Of a stretch of 64,000 bases of DNA, positions 41,735 to 52,929 are shown piece by piece. Positions within the stretch are counted from its first letter, which is position 1. Every line of letters starts with the position of its first letter. The notes beneath the pieces are model-generated. The model saw only the letters and a list, made by a program, of their open reading frames with translations. It did no database searches and was not told where the DNA came from. This stretch comes from Plasmopara viticola (Eukaryota > Oomycota > Peronosporomycetes > Peronosporales > Peronosporaceae), in the NCBI GenBank assembly GCA_001695595.3, contig MBPM02000010.1, positions 806,001 through 870,000 on the forward strand. The letters run 5' to 3'. The position numbers and the translations under genes were made by a program.

Positions 41735-44609
41735 TGTCCATGAAATTCATTCGACACATCGCTGCATTTCATGTCATTCGATCGCCAAGATACGCTATAC
41801 TCACCAATCGCAAAAAAACGATTTCCATGCCAAACCACTCCACTGTACCGTAGCTGTCAAAAGCAGCTGCAAAAAGATCACGAATCGAGCAAATGTTCTT
41901 AAGCCAGAAGCATGATTTGAAACCGAGGCACCGTTTAAGCACAACCCTGCACCTGTTGCAAATCCCGCTGCAGCACCTTTTAGCAGACCTGAACACCGTC
42001 GAATACGCATATTCTATGGAAATTCTAATCCTTTTGGCAGTAAAAAGACGCTTAAGGTTGAATAGCTTAAGAAATAGTTCATTTTGTATCGCAGACAAAG
42101 CGATATGGAGAAAAAACATATGAGAACAATTCGCAAAGTTGGTTCATTTCATTATTCGTTGATCTATGGCGGAAAATTGAAGAGACTAAAGGCTTTGACA
42201 AGCCAACGTTCGACTCTCTCGATGAGCCAGAACGAGACATCATGAAATCTGGTTTGTACAAATGCAAACATACGAAGCTTCGAGATCACTTATTATCAGC
42301 TTTTCGATGGTTTGTTGTCAAGCGCTTGGAGTAACTTGAATTTTCAAAAATCATCGGCGATGACTCGTCATTAGATCAGGCTGAAACGAAGTCAATACTG
42401 GATAAATTGTACTACAAAGGCGTAATATTTAAGTCATATTACAGTCTGATCAGGCGTTGGATGAATTTTGCTCCGGCTCGCGTTTTAAAGCTGTTGTTTT
42501 GTCATGGAGCAGTCACAGCACGCCATAAGATTGGCTGAGAAAAAAATGGTGAGTAGCACCCTAGTTGTTAAAATTGAACAAGATAGGAAATGGCATCCTC
42601 ATTTACAGTGTATATATAACGCGCCCGAACAAATATGCATCGACGAAAGACAGTTTGACATCAATCGATGTCAAAAGCGACGGATATCGACCGATAGGGC
42701 GAAGTAGATTAATTGATAGAAGAAGCGCCATCAACAAATGACTATGGCTCGACGAATATTAGAAAATTTGCCGATCAAACTGAGTCAAATCAGCTTCAAT
42801 TAGCTTACCGAAAAGAAAATGAGAAGAAGAATCCAAAAACATTGATACGAGCAGATTGCTTAGCTACGTTCACATGGCCAATCGTGACAACTACAACCGA
42901 ATACACGGACATACTTCCAGATGACACATATTTGGCAAATGATATTACCAATTGCCTCGAATACTGTTCAATCCAAAAACAATCCCTATCTGAGTAGCAA
43001 TACGACTGAAGCGACCTACTCGTTAATCTTGTGCGCTGGAAATCCATCAAATAAAAGCCTTGCAATCCACAACGCAACCAGTCAGGGATATCGCGGATTA
43101 CACGGCTACAAGTGGGTCTACAACGATGCCTACTACGACTTACCCTGATGATCCTGAAAAGTATCGTAATGATCATCCTGAGAGCCTAGCACTAGCTGAT
43201 ACCCCCGATCCACGAGTTGCTCGACGCTGGTGCTGAAATTGATGGTCCGGGCTCGGTGGACAAGCAAATACCATTGCTGGTGCCATCCCACGCTCCGACA
43301 CATCTTCAATCAACATGTGTACACGCTGGTAACCAGCTTCCGTGGCAAAGACCGGATTGTGCACGCAGTTGGACTGCAAGTACCACAACATCTTGTGCGC
43401 AAACACATGGGATCTGTAAAGCAACACCATCTGATTAAAGCACCCACGTAGGGTTAAAAATGGAAGTTGTCAATTACTTACACGGAACATTTACCTAGTA
43501 GGATCGAACCCAATTGTTGTGAGCGTGCAAACGCTCCCAACAGTAGGAAGCTGCAGAGTTGCGGCAAGTAAAACTCAAACTCGGCTTCATCTCGATTCGA
43601 AGACACTGCAAGGCGATCGACAGCGCCTTCGTGGTGAGCGTAGAGACTCACCATGGCTTTAAATGTCGGGATCGTGACCTTACGTCGATCTGCAACGCCA
43701 CAGCTCAAATGGTCAAACAACAAGTTTTATGCAATCAATGGTAATCTCGTGCCTCGATAAGCTCCAGCTGCTGCAGTTGCTATTTAGCGTTCGAATCTCA
43801 TCGAATTAATAGCGAACAACAAATCGGTCTTAAGCTCTTTTACTTCTACAGGGGTTGAGTGTGGCAAATCATTTACGACTTTACGAGAGAAGGCTCGGCT
43901 TACTGCCGAATACAGAAAACGAATTTAGAACAAACTCTTTGGTTTTTTGTTCAACATGAGTCAGCTAGTTATATCTGCTAACTTCGTTTGCTTTCTCGAC
44001 CGAAAAAGGCAGCAATGAACTAAAAGTGGCAAATGACAGTACTTATTAGTCGCAAACGGTGTGCCTACTGTTTATGTCTATAGACATAGTAGTCATGTTT
44101 CCTGATGTCATTCGTGAATAGATCGATAGAGATTTTGACAGCAACATCGCTCAAGAACGCGTGACAAATGATACCAGCGTCTCGTTAAGTCGAATTCCGT
44201 GCTAAAATTACGCACGGAGCTTAGATTGTTTCTGGAATACCGACTAAGCTTAAGCTGTTACACACCATCGACCAGCTTCGCCTAAGTTCTATACTGTAAA
44301 GCAGAATAATTTGAGCCTACGTTCTCTTTGGCTCGAGTAACCAGCCGTCAAAAATGATGAGTTTGCTCGTCTCAATTTTATACTCGGACATCGCTGGGAC
44401 CAGTCCTTTTTAAACACTCGAATGTTATCGATAGTTTTTTTATTATGATTAAAAAAAATCTGCTGCAGATTACTATCTTAGCAAATCACTTGCTGGCAAT
44501 TTCCTGCCTAACTGTGCGCCTTTTCTTTTTTCGGTAGGCGATGCTACACCCATATTGGAATGAGGCCTGAAGAGCTTATATCCTGGAAGCTTCTTACGCT
44601 TTGACTTCG
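41735..44609. other. 2.9-kb insert splitting the third block copy
   Basis: Boundaries are fixed by comparison with 29,540-29,570. No target duplication or terminal inverted repeats are evident at TGTCCATG and GACTTCGG. Contents: a PI4-kinase fragment (43,173-43,744, minus) and unassigned frames, of which the most protein-like are KIEETKGFDKPTFDSLDEPE near 42,175 and LYKCKHTKLRDHLLSAFRWF near 42,255 (both plus). The rest (41,735-42,100 and 43,800-44,600) shows nothing I recognise. Confidence 0.6.
43173..43744 (-). pseudogene. Phosphatidylinositol 4-kinase fragment with intact intron
   Basis: The exon on the minus strand from about 43,744 to 43,482 ends EFYLPQLCSFLLLGAFARSQ, GSILLGKCS. An intron of 68 bases (43,481 down to 43,414, GTAAGT...TTTACAG) restores the frame into SHVFAHKMLWYLQSNCVHN and TEAGYQRVHMLIEDVSERG. 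This is the lipid-kinase accessory (PIK helical) region, which in PI4-kinases precedes the catalytic domain. The catalytic domain and the N-terminus are absent from the window. The retained spliceable intron shows it was copied as DNA and not by reverse transcription of mRNA. Assigned from the YLPQLC...FLL and H..FWFLQS-type pattern. Confidence 0.6.
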
Positions 44610-46095
44610 GTAATGAGTTGTAGCAATTCTGCATTTGAAACTTTAGTAACAAATATTTTTCTCCCCTCAATTACAGTTCTCTTTCCAATAGCTTTCATTT
44701 TGACGCAATAAATTCATATCTTATTCTTACTCCAGATAATTGATACTTGCAGCTTGGCGGTATTGGAACGGTATGTGCTTTAAGTGTGATTGGCAATCTC
44801 GACACTGATTTGTTGTTTTTGAGCGGATCGCTTACTCATTTTTCCGTTTAGATGACAACACCTCGAACTGCTCTTACTAACAAAGTGCTCTAATTGGATT
44901 GAACTGGTTCTTTATCGACGATTACATCACTTGCACCAGCAACCTACAATGAAAGAATTGCTAATCACAGTTAATGGATACTGATATTCTGTCAGTTGCT
45001 ATCAATTGTAATTCATCTGTAATTTATGGTTTTAATGCGAGTAATACTCCAACCGATCAAACATACCATCCTGGTCAAATACGTTATCAGCGCCTACCGC
45101 TGCTGGTATGAATTTCAAAGATGTTTCACCGGTATTTGAAGCTGTAACAAATCATCCATTTCGAATGATGAATAACAACTTTTAAAAAGCTTACCATCAA
45201 CTCAGGCGGTGATGTAACAGATGTAAATAACAACTATGCTTATGAATTGTATGTTAGTGGACATTCGACTACTGATAATTTAGGATTCGAAGCAATTAAA
45301 TATTGCCTCGCCATGCTTATGATGGAATTTGTGGACGAAATTTTTGATTGCGCGTATATATTGCAAGTTGAAATTTTCGTACATATATTCAAATACGTTT
45401 TCCTATCCTACAAAATCTGTCAATTCTGCAGCTATTAGGATTAAAATGGTTTCCATCAAATTGTCTCAGATGCATATGCGTCTATGCCTAACGGAGATTT
45501 TTGTAGATGTATTCATGCTATATTTGAACAAGCTTTTATGATTACAACAAATAGTTTAATTAATAGTTCGAAATTTGCACCAACGAGAAAACTTACTATC
45601 TATGTCAATACAGGTTTTGTGGATCTATGATACAAAACGCGCTGCGTATTACAAATTCTTACTTAGCAAAGAATTGCAAATCCGATTACGAATGCTTGTG
45701 TTGGGATACATGGTTAGGTAATGTTGGCAATACAAATCTTCGATTTCGAACAAATAATACAACGAATATGTATTTAATTACAACTGAGCGTCTCAGAGCG
45801 ACAACTCTCGCAGCTCCGCTTTATGTATCACGTTTAACAAATTATACCACTGCTTATATTGCACGGGATAAAATACATATGGGTCGATATGGGCGGGCGT
45901 CTGGTAAACACAAGCATTGCTGCGCTCTCTAATGGCAATGTCTATGCTCAAAACAGCGTCGATACATGTTCCAATGGACGATTGGAAGAAAATTTCAGAC
46001 AAAAAATTGACATTGAGAGACAAAAGCCGAGTAGCTATAATAATAATATACTCTATAAGATTGAAATTGACCTAATTGCTCAAGATGTTGCTTAA
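44610..46095 (+). pseudogene. Unknown repeated gene delta, third copy
   Basis: Direct copy of 29,570-31,060. Frames 45,247-45,438, 45,627-45,932 and 45,859-46,095 carry GHSTTDNLGFEAIKYCLAML, ECLCWDTWLGNVGNTNLRFR and GGRLVNTSIAALSNGNVYAQ. The positions of stops differ partly from the other copies, so several lesions arose after duplication. Unrecognised. Confidence 0.4.
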
Positions 46096-46399
46096 GTATG
46101 CGAAGTGTCATTGACATTTAATGAAATGGTTGATATGAAAGTGAAAAAGAAGGAGACATCAAAGACCAACAATAAGCTTAACATTTGCCCTTTTTTCTGT
46201 TTTTAATGTTGCTGTAATCAAACAATTCTTTATTCGTGTTAAAAAAACTTAAATCAAGTACTAAACAAAGATTTGCATTAAATAAAAAAGATTCCATTGG
46301 GCCAGCTTATTAGCTCATTTTTGCACTATTCAATCGTGCCTTTTGACATTTGATGCCTTTTTGGCGCTGAAGAAGCATTGTCTTTTAACAAACTTTGCC

Positions 46400-47530
46400 T
46401 TTTTGTTCCTCAAGTGCTCCTTTAATTTCTTGTTTAATATTTCTGCAGAAATTTTTCTAAATAGTCTTTTGTAACTTTAATGTTATACTATGTGCTTTTT
46501 TTCACCATCTCACTATGCTCTTTTACGCCATCATCTAACTTGTGTACTTTCTGCTCTCCTTTTATCTCTTCGTCGTCGCAGCCCTGTTAATCATTCAATT
46601 GTAAAAAATAGTTGTCGAGTGAGTGAAGGTTTTTCTTCAGCTTGCTCAGTAGCGCTTTTAGCAGCTCGTTTGTTGCTGGGAGATTAAATAGGCGAGATTC
46701 CGATTCGTTTTCGCTTCAGAAGTTGATCGGATTCTCACATGACTAATCAGCAAATTCAAAAGCCATATCTTGATGTCTTCGAGTCAAATGATCTTTTTCA
46801 AAACCTTTAGTTGTGAAAATTTTCTACCGCGGTCGTCAAAAGCCTCTCGTATAATCGTTTTTATTACTTGCTCGAGTATCGACTATCTCTAGGCAACGTC
46901 ATCTATTCCGCTGTAAAAATCTTCGAGTAAATATTCTTGTGTGGCGGGCTGTTTTATAATTAAATCTGTGTCAGTCGATGTTGGGGCTTGAGTATGCTTC
47001 TTATGACTGGCTTTGGAAGTTCACATTGTTTTTCCATTTGATAATTTTAGGAGGGCCATAACGACACTAAAGTAGTTCCTTTGTGACTTGATCAAGTTTA
47101 TACATACGTTCCTTGGCCATTACTCGCTGGACCAAAATAAATTGCGAATCTGCCCTAGCCTTGTCTAAGGACTCTTTTAAGAGGAAAAGCCTGTAACTTC
47201 CCTGAACAAACTCGCTCTTTGCCATTATATTGTACTAGCAACCGTATGCTTTTTGCTTAATCTGATCTTCGGATATAAAGACACGCTTGAATATTAGAGA
47301 TAAGTGATATTAATTGCTTATTGCGTTTCAGCTGATGAATAAGCATTAAACTCTATAGTACCCATTGCCGTATCAATGCTTGCGACAACTCCGCGATACA
47401 CGTGGGAATAGATTGCTGAACCGCAGTTACAGTTGAAACTACAAGACACGATGCCACTCTTACTGGCTTTTCTTAACTTGGAAGACAGCAACCAAAATTT
47501 ACTGCCACGAATGGATACAGCGACTCCCAT
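46400..47530 (-). pseudogene. Unknown repeated gene gamma, third copy
   Basis: The frame 47,530-47,318 gives MGVAVSIRGSKFWLLSSKLR and VYRGVVASIDTAMGTIEFNA, the best view of this segment. Downstream blocks follow as in the other arms to about 46,400. Unrecognised. Confidence 0.35.
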
Positions 47531-47559
47531 TAACGTTAAGACAGCAAACCAGCCGATGT

Positions 47560-48700
47560 CATGTCATCATGAATTCCCGACTTTGACATCCCTTGCACGA
47601 ATTATCGCATCCGAAACTCACGGGATTGTTCCAAATCGGGAATGTTTGCAACTGTGATCTGTAAATTTTAGTTGTGGCAAGCGCCGAAGTTGTGGCTGGA
47701 ACTGTTTGGAATGGGCAACAGATGCGGATTCGTCGCGTCCGACGTTGTAGCACCTGCCGTTTGGATTGTATACAATAGGATGCACGATTAAACGCTTTGA
47801 ATACGAACTATAGTTATTATTCAAATGAAGAAAGCGCCTGAAGAAACAGAAAAATTTGTTCGCAATTTGCTCAAAGTGGCAGTAGTTTTCTTCTGAGTCA
47901 ACGCATGGTCAGCGCTTGTGTAAGCGAATATGTTAGGGTTATGAGAAAAGAAGGTAAATGAAAGAGGGTGCTTTCAAATTTGATTGTTGAAGTACCGTTG
48001 ACATCGGCTGTAATCGTAGTCGTGACCGCAGATGCAGATTGAGCGGGACCGCACGCCAAGGCAACTGTTGTTGCGCCAACACTTAAACTGCAAAGTACTG
48101 GGCGCGTGTTTCCAGAAGTCGAGTTAATGTTCAAACTGGCAATAGTAGCAGGTACGACAACGCCGGCAGTACCAAATGAAATCGAATGAGTAGATAAATT
48201 GTTGCAATTGAGGTTGACGAAAACCCTCGCGCTCTTCTGCGTTGTTTTTTCTGGAAATAATCAGAGATATTTCGCGATTTGAGGCAAGCCCGATAAGTTG
48301 CGACGTAAAAAGGCGAACCAGGAGCAACAGCACACAAAGCACCAAAAAAAGGCTGAAGCTTTGATACAGATTGAGGTCTTGCACTTCCTTCCACAACATC
48401 GAATGCAAAGTTCGACCTTTAATGATGAAGAGCGGTAATAATCGAATGTGCGTCGACCCTCATATTTGAAAAGATCTTATCCAATAAAAGCTCACCAACG
48501 TTATTAGTAGCGATGATACACGACAAAATTATCAAGTCATCGAGCGATCGTGCTGCTAGGCCAGTCCCTTGGCTCATTGTGGTGGAATAGTCATCTAGAA
48601 CATATTTGCTCGTTGAGCCATGCTTGACATAGATGTTATAATCTGTTTTTGTCAGATTCTTGAATTTGAATTCATATTATCATGAACTTGATCAATCTGA
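47560..48700 (-). pseudogene. Unknown repeated gene alpha, third copy
   Basis: Frames 48,408-48,124, 48,394-48,131, 48,134-47,898 and 47,824-47,618 tile the gene. The segment SVGATTVALACGPAQSASAV to ADVNGTSTIKFESTLFHL is continuous here. Upstream, HGSTSKYVLDDYSTTMSQGT and LAARSLDDLIILSCIIATN are also open. Unrecognised. Confidence 0.4.
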
Positions 48701-49377
48701 ACCGTGGCTCCGTCAATAACAACCTGAACACTAACGCTTGTAGCTTGAATACAATCTCTTCCCAACCGACACATGTGGCTTAGGAAAAGACTATTGAAAG
48801 ATGGATATTTTTGAATACGGGCAACTAGTTATGACGGACGTAGGCTGTCGCGAAATTGAGTTATGTCATAACTATGTATCGTAGTAATATACTCAGAGCC
48901 ACGCAGTAAATGTCGAGTATATCGACGCACAACATCCACAGCCAATTCAAAACAACGATAAATACTCTTCATCAACAGCTTGTTACTAAATTTAAAAGTA
49001 ATACTTGAGTCGAGAAAGGATTTGGATGATTTTTATCGCCAAAAATACTTTTTTGAATAAAATTTGCATGGTGTACCCAAGTGTCATTGAGTCGATTGGC
49101 TATTAATCACCTCTCCCACGTTACTATCAAGTAACTGTTATAATGCTGTAATCAATATCTGTTTATAGAGGTAAAGCAATTCGACACAAGTGCGACAAAA
49201 ATCCTGCATGAGAGGGAGGAGGGTTTCTTGAAGCTCTTGTTATCCGAATATGTATTTTGGAAACCCCATTTTTGGTCGTAGAATATAACCTGAACGCTCG
49301 GTACTCATGTGGCAAATTTCGCAGCGTGGAGGTTCATCTCGAATGATTTAGTTTTGAAAGAGTCTGATGCTTCTCTC
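48701..49377 (-). repeat. Outer end of the third block copy
   Basis: Matches 3,760-4,440 on the opposite strand, including the 3,760-3,890 part that the right arm lacks, and 33,640-34,187 for the remainder. It ends at the tail of SINE copy 6, as the left arm ends at SINE copy 1. Confidence 0.75.
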
Positions 49378-49698
49378 GTATTGTATTGTATTACGTTATC
49401 GCGTTGCCAAGTTATGCACGTGTTATGCTCAGTCTGGCAAGTCCACGGCATTATGTGGTGTCCGCATACGTCGGGTCTCGTTCGGCGGGCAGTGCAGCCA
49501 GCACCGAGGTCGTGAGGGTCTTCCATTATTTTGTTTAGCTCTGACTTGGTAAGAGCCCAGGTGGCGCCCTGGTGCTGGAGACCGTCGCGTCAAGGGTGAG
49601 ACTCGTTAGAGACCTGCAGATGCCCAAGAGCACCTGCCCGAAGCGCACGAGCATTTAGCCCCCGCGCTTGGAAGGAGTTCGTCACCCCAACCCTTTCC
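49378..49698 (-). mobile_element. SINE-like repeat, copy 6
   Basis: Full-length, AATAC tail at 49,378 and 5' end GGAAAGGGTTGGGG. The tail-side flank is the same as that of copy 1 (3,449-3,759), so both descend from one insertion; the other flank differs. Body substitution GAACTCC for GCCCTCC is shared with copy 7. Confidence 0.75.
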
Positions 49699-50070
49699 AA
49701 CACAAGCCTTTCCCGTGTGGATCGATTTTGGTTGAGAATGCACGTGATGATCCAAGACTTCAAAAGTAATGCTAGGCAACCGTTTTATTTACGTGATTAC
49801 TTTTGAGGAATAAAAACTTGAAGTTGGTGGGTGAGACGTCCGCGGACACCAACTCATCTGCTGGTTTGGTAGCACGAAAGCCTTTAGTAATTCCGGTCAA
49901 TGCAGTGCATTTTGCGTGTCAACTACAAAGTGTCATTTGTACACAAGTAAATCCAAAAGCGTCAGGATCTCCCGTCTTTTGCCATTAAATGTAGCAATCT
50001 GGGCGTCGCTATGAATGAGACCTGATCACTCACCTCTTTCATTGTAGGTTAATGACACAATGACAGCTCT
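49699..50070. other. Unassigned spacer with diverged gene Z 3' end
   Basis: Mostly unassigned. The part 49,968-50,010 (CTCCCGTCTTTTGCCATTAA, then GCAATCTGGGCGTCGCTA) is a diverged version of the gene Z 3' end at 2,331-2,372. A 61-codon frame starting at 49,803 has no support. Confidence 0.4.
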
Positions 50071-50418
50071 ATTTTTAGTTTGTATTGTATTGTATTACGT
50101 TATCGCGTTGCAAGTTATGCACATGCTAGGCTCAGTCTGGCTAGTCCACGGCATAGAGTGGTGTCCGCATACGTCGAGTCTCGTTCGGCGGGCAGTGCAG
50201 CCAGCACCGAGGTCGTGAGGGTCTTCCATTACTTTGTTTAGCTCTGACTTGGTAAGAGCCCAGGTGGCGCTCTGGTGCTGGAGACCGTCGCGTTGAGGGT
50301 GAGACTCGTTAGAGACCTGCAGATGCCCGAGAGCACCTGCCCGAAGCGCGCGAGCATTTAGCCCCCGCGCTTGGAAGGAGTTCGTCACCCCAACCTTTTC
50401 CGTAAATATTTTTAGTTT
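50071..50418 (-). mobile_element. SINE-like repeat, copy 7, with 11-bp target duplication
   Basis: Element 50,082-50,401 bounded by ATTTTTAGTTT at 50,071-50,081 and 50,408-50,418. It lies about 380 bp from copy 6 in the same orientation; both share the GAACTCC variant near the 5' end, suggesting a common subfamily. Confidence 0.8.
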
Positions 50419-50504
50419 GAAATAATAATAATAATTTAGTACTAGTGGTGGTAGTAAATCGAGACTTGGTGAAAACATTAGACTGTGAGATCACGACGCA
50501 TCGA

Positions 50505-51332
50505 CTTCAAAGGCTATCGAACACTAGATTTATCACGGTACGAAGATCGACAACGGCGGTTGCATTTTCACCAGTTGGGAGAGCTTGGTTTGCAGGGATT
50601 AACAAGATTCGGCGCTGGTCGAAGGTGACATTGACAGCAGCTCCAGCAGCGTCGTGTCGAAATATTCTACTCGCTGTTGGTCTATCCATTGGAGTCGGAC
50701 GGGTCGTACTGTCATATAGAGCATAATGAATCTGAGTGCCATGGGCACTAATTTTCAGTAGCAACACATACTGGATCCCAGCATAACCGAACCACCATCA
50801 GGCAGCATCTGTCAGACTTGCCCAAGATTGAGATCTCCCAACCTCCACTGCCAGTGTCACCCAATCAGCGATGGTGCGAGGTGCCGGTGGCGGTGTTTGG
50901 TGGGGCGTAGATCCATCGGACCGAATGTCGCATCGGCTCCTTGTTCGGGTTGGCAGCTCTTCTCGCAGTCATCGAGTCACCACTTGCAGCCTCGCGCCCA
51001 TTTTCCGGTGCAGCTCGGAACTCGCGCGTAAATTCTACCGCAGTACTTTCATGCACTTTAGTTGGAAGATCGACAATCGAATTACGCCCATTGTTGAGGT
51101 CAAGAAATCGAAGCGCAATCCGCAGTCCTTCACCATCCCCGACGTACTCATTGAAGGCATGTACAGAAACCCTGTCACAAACGACGTATGGGTCGACTTC
51201 GTCGTCTTTGTCGAAATAACTCGCGTTTACATCGAGCTTCAGCGCATTCATGACGCCGCGAATTTCAGCGACGGTTTCAAAGGCGTCATGTTTACTGCGA
51301 CAATCACGTCGTATATTGCGCTGGAAGAACAA
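50505..51332 (-). pseudogene. Uma2-like gene remnant, copy D
   Basis: Nearly full length on the minus strand, head-to-head with intact gene B. One frame (51,332-50,865) covers AEIRGVMNALKLDVNASYF, the NEYVGDGEGLRIALRFL block and NPNKE, then shifts near 50,925. The Glu-strand region (WVTLAVEVGRSQSWASL) is in a different frame near 50,860-50,810, and the C-terminus continues from 50,767. A frameshift also lies at the presumed start. The region between the two divergent genes (51,340-51,430) has no inverted-repeat arms. Confidence 0.7.
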
Positions 51333-51429
51333 TGTAGATCTTAATCGCTGTGTGCGCTCATTTTTCTCTATCTTGCCGAAATGGGAGAAGCAGCCGAGGA
51401 AAAAAATGGTTTTCTTCTTCCACTTGATG

Positions 51430-51640
51430 TTTTTGAGCTTACACTTCGAGACAGGTCATGGGCTTGCCAGTTGTCTCCGTTGCGTAGTTTGTAATGTGTG
51501 CAATCCAGCCGTACATGCACCTAACGTATTGGACCGCGACAATCGCCATCGTGTGCTTCGACGCAGACGTCTATGCTGCTTTTGATGAAAGCAAGACAAG
51601 AGTGATGAAGCAGAGAATTTCCTTCCTCTTCGAAATCGCT
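51430..51640 (+). pseudogene. F-box-like gene, 3' fragment upstream of Uma2-like gene B
   Basis: Reads MGLPVVSVA, VMCAIQPYMHLTYWTATIAI and CFDADVYAAFDESKTRVMKQ. Same position and near-same sequence as 16,815-17,042. Confidence 0.6.
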
Positions 51641-51850
51641 CTTGACTTGTTCGTGCAGATGTCAATCCCCGTCGCAGCTGCGCGCATTCTGTTTTCTCGT
51701 GTTGAGCGAACCGGTTTCCTTTGTTCCCTTTCTCAATTGGGAAAAGAAACAACGGATTGAAAAGTGAGCGCCTACTGCGACGGAGATTCGTATAGTTCTT
51801 CCAGCGCAAGATACGACGTGGTACGGCCAAGAACAACTGCCGCAGCAGGC

Positions 51851-52639
51851 ATGACGCCTTTTAAAACCGCCAAAGAAATTCGCGGCGTCATGAATGCGCT
51901 GAAGCTCGATGAAGTAGCGAGTTATTTCGACAAAGACGACGAAGTCGACCCATACGTCGTTTGTGGCAGAGTTTCTGTGCATGTCTTCAATGAGTACGTC
52001 GGGGATGGTGAAGGACTGCGGATCGCGCTTCGATTTCTCGCCCTTGATGATGGGCGTCTCGTGATTATCGACCTTCCAACCAGTGTGCATGAAAGTACTG
52101 CGGTAGAATTTACGAAAAAGTTCTTCCGTGCGGCAGGAAATGACGACGAGGTTGCAGGTCGTGGCTCGATGACAGCGAGAAGAGCTGTCAACCCGAACAA
52201 GGAGGCTGATGCGACATTCGGTCCGAAGGGATCTACGCCTCTCCGAACACCGCCACCCGCACCTCGCACCATCGCTGATTGGGTTACACTGGCAGTGGAG
52301 GTCGGGAGATCTCAATCTTGGGCAAGTCTGACAGATGCTGCCAGATGGTGGTTCGGTTATGCTGGGATCCAGTATGTGTTGCTACTGAAAATCAGTGCCC
52401 TAGAGACTCAGATTCGATATGCTCTCTATGATAGTACGACCCGTCCTACCCCATCAATTAGACCAACAGCGAGTGGAACCTTTCGACACAACGCTGCTGG
52501 AGCTGCTGTCAATGTCACCTTCGACATGCGCCGAATCTTGTCAATCCCTGCAAGCCAAGCTCTTCCAACTGGCGTGAATGCAACCGCCGTTGTTGATCTA
52601 CCTACCGTGATGAATCAAGTGATCCGTAGCCTTCGATAG
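51851..52639 (+). CDS. Uma2-like PD-(D/E)XK nuclease family protein, intact copy B (262 aa)
   Basis: ATG at 51,851 (GGCATGACGCC), stop at 52,639. Same domains as copy A: KTAKEIRGVMNALKLDEVA, NEYVGDGEGLRIALRFLAL, RAVNPNKEADATFGP, WVTLAVEVGRSQSWASLTD, QYVLLLKI, C-terminal VDLPTVMNQVIRSLR. Only substitutions separate A and B, with no indel in the coding frame, which suggests constraint or a very recent duplication. Upstream sequence (51,650-51,850) is also conserved with A, including a CTCGTGTTGAGC string and a GGGAAAAGAAACAACGGATT string. The downstream inverted-repeat arm is cut at about 52,935. Function unproven. Confidence 0.6.
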   Translation: MTPFKTAKEIRGVMNALKLDEVASYFDKDDEVDPYVVCGRVSVHVFNEYVGDGEGLRIALRFLALDDGRLVIIDLPTSVHESTAVEFTKKFFRAAGNDDEVAGRGSMTARRAVNPNKEADATFGPKGSTPLRTPPPAPRTIADWVTLAVEVGRSQSWASLTDAARWWFGYAGIQYVLLLKISALETQIRYALYDSTTRPTPSIRPTASGTFRHNAAGAAVNVTFDMRRILSIPASQALPTGVNATAVVDLPTVMNQVIRSLR

Positions 52640-52929
52640 AAAATGCGTCGTGATTTTACCGTTTATAATATACTGAGCTAACCGTTATATGACTATATCG
52701 CTTCGACTGACCTTGGCACACGAATTTGTTTGCCTTGAAGCGGAATTATTATGCATTATACACTTGACCATAAAGAGCAGTTGTGATACAACGAATGTGA
52801 CGCAACGTGAATTGCATCGATGTGTTACTACTTTTGCTGAGTCTCGTTGGGATGCACCTCCGTCAATATGTCATTTGTATAGATTGAAGTTATCTTCCAC
52901 TATTGATACCTCCTCGACAATATCATAAT
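52640..52929. repeat. Truncated right arm after Uma2-like gene B
   Basis: Direct match to 18,158-18,445 with a local rearrangement near 52,865, ending inside the recurrent module (CCACTATTGATACCTCCTC). Gene Z and about 1.2 kb that follow in copy A are missing; F-box-like copy C starts at once. Confidence 0.65.

Noticed and set aside
42805..43176. 123-codon frame on the minus strand next to the PI4-kinase fragment
   Set aside because: Composition is not protein-like, no family resemblance, and it does not continue the kinase frame.
49803..49988. 61-codon frame between SINE copies 6 and 7
   Set aside because: No conserved counterpart elsewhere in the window, and its end overlaps a diverged gene Z 3' segment in a different frame.
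50424..50440. AAT/ATA microsatellite
   Set aside because: Only about five repeats; ordinary simple sequence with no feature value.
51662..52315. 217-codon open frame on the minus strand
   Set aside because: Shadow of the intact Uma2-like gene B; the same antisense opening appears opposite gene A and is a codon-bias effect.
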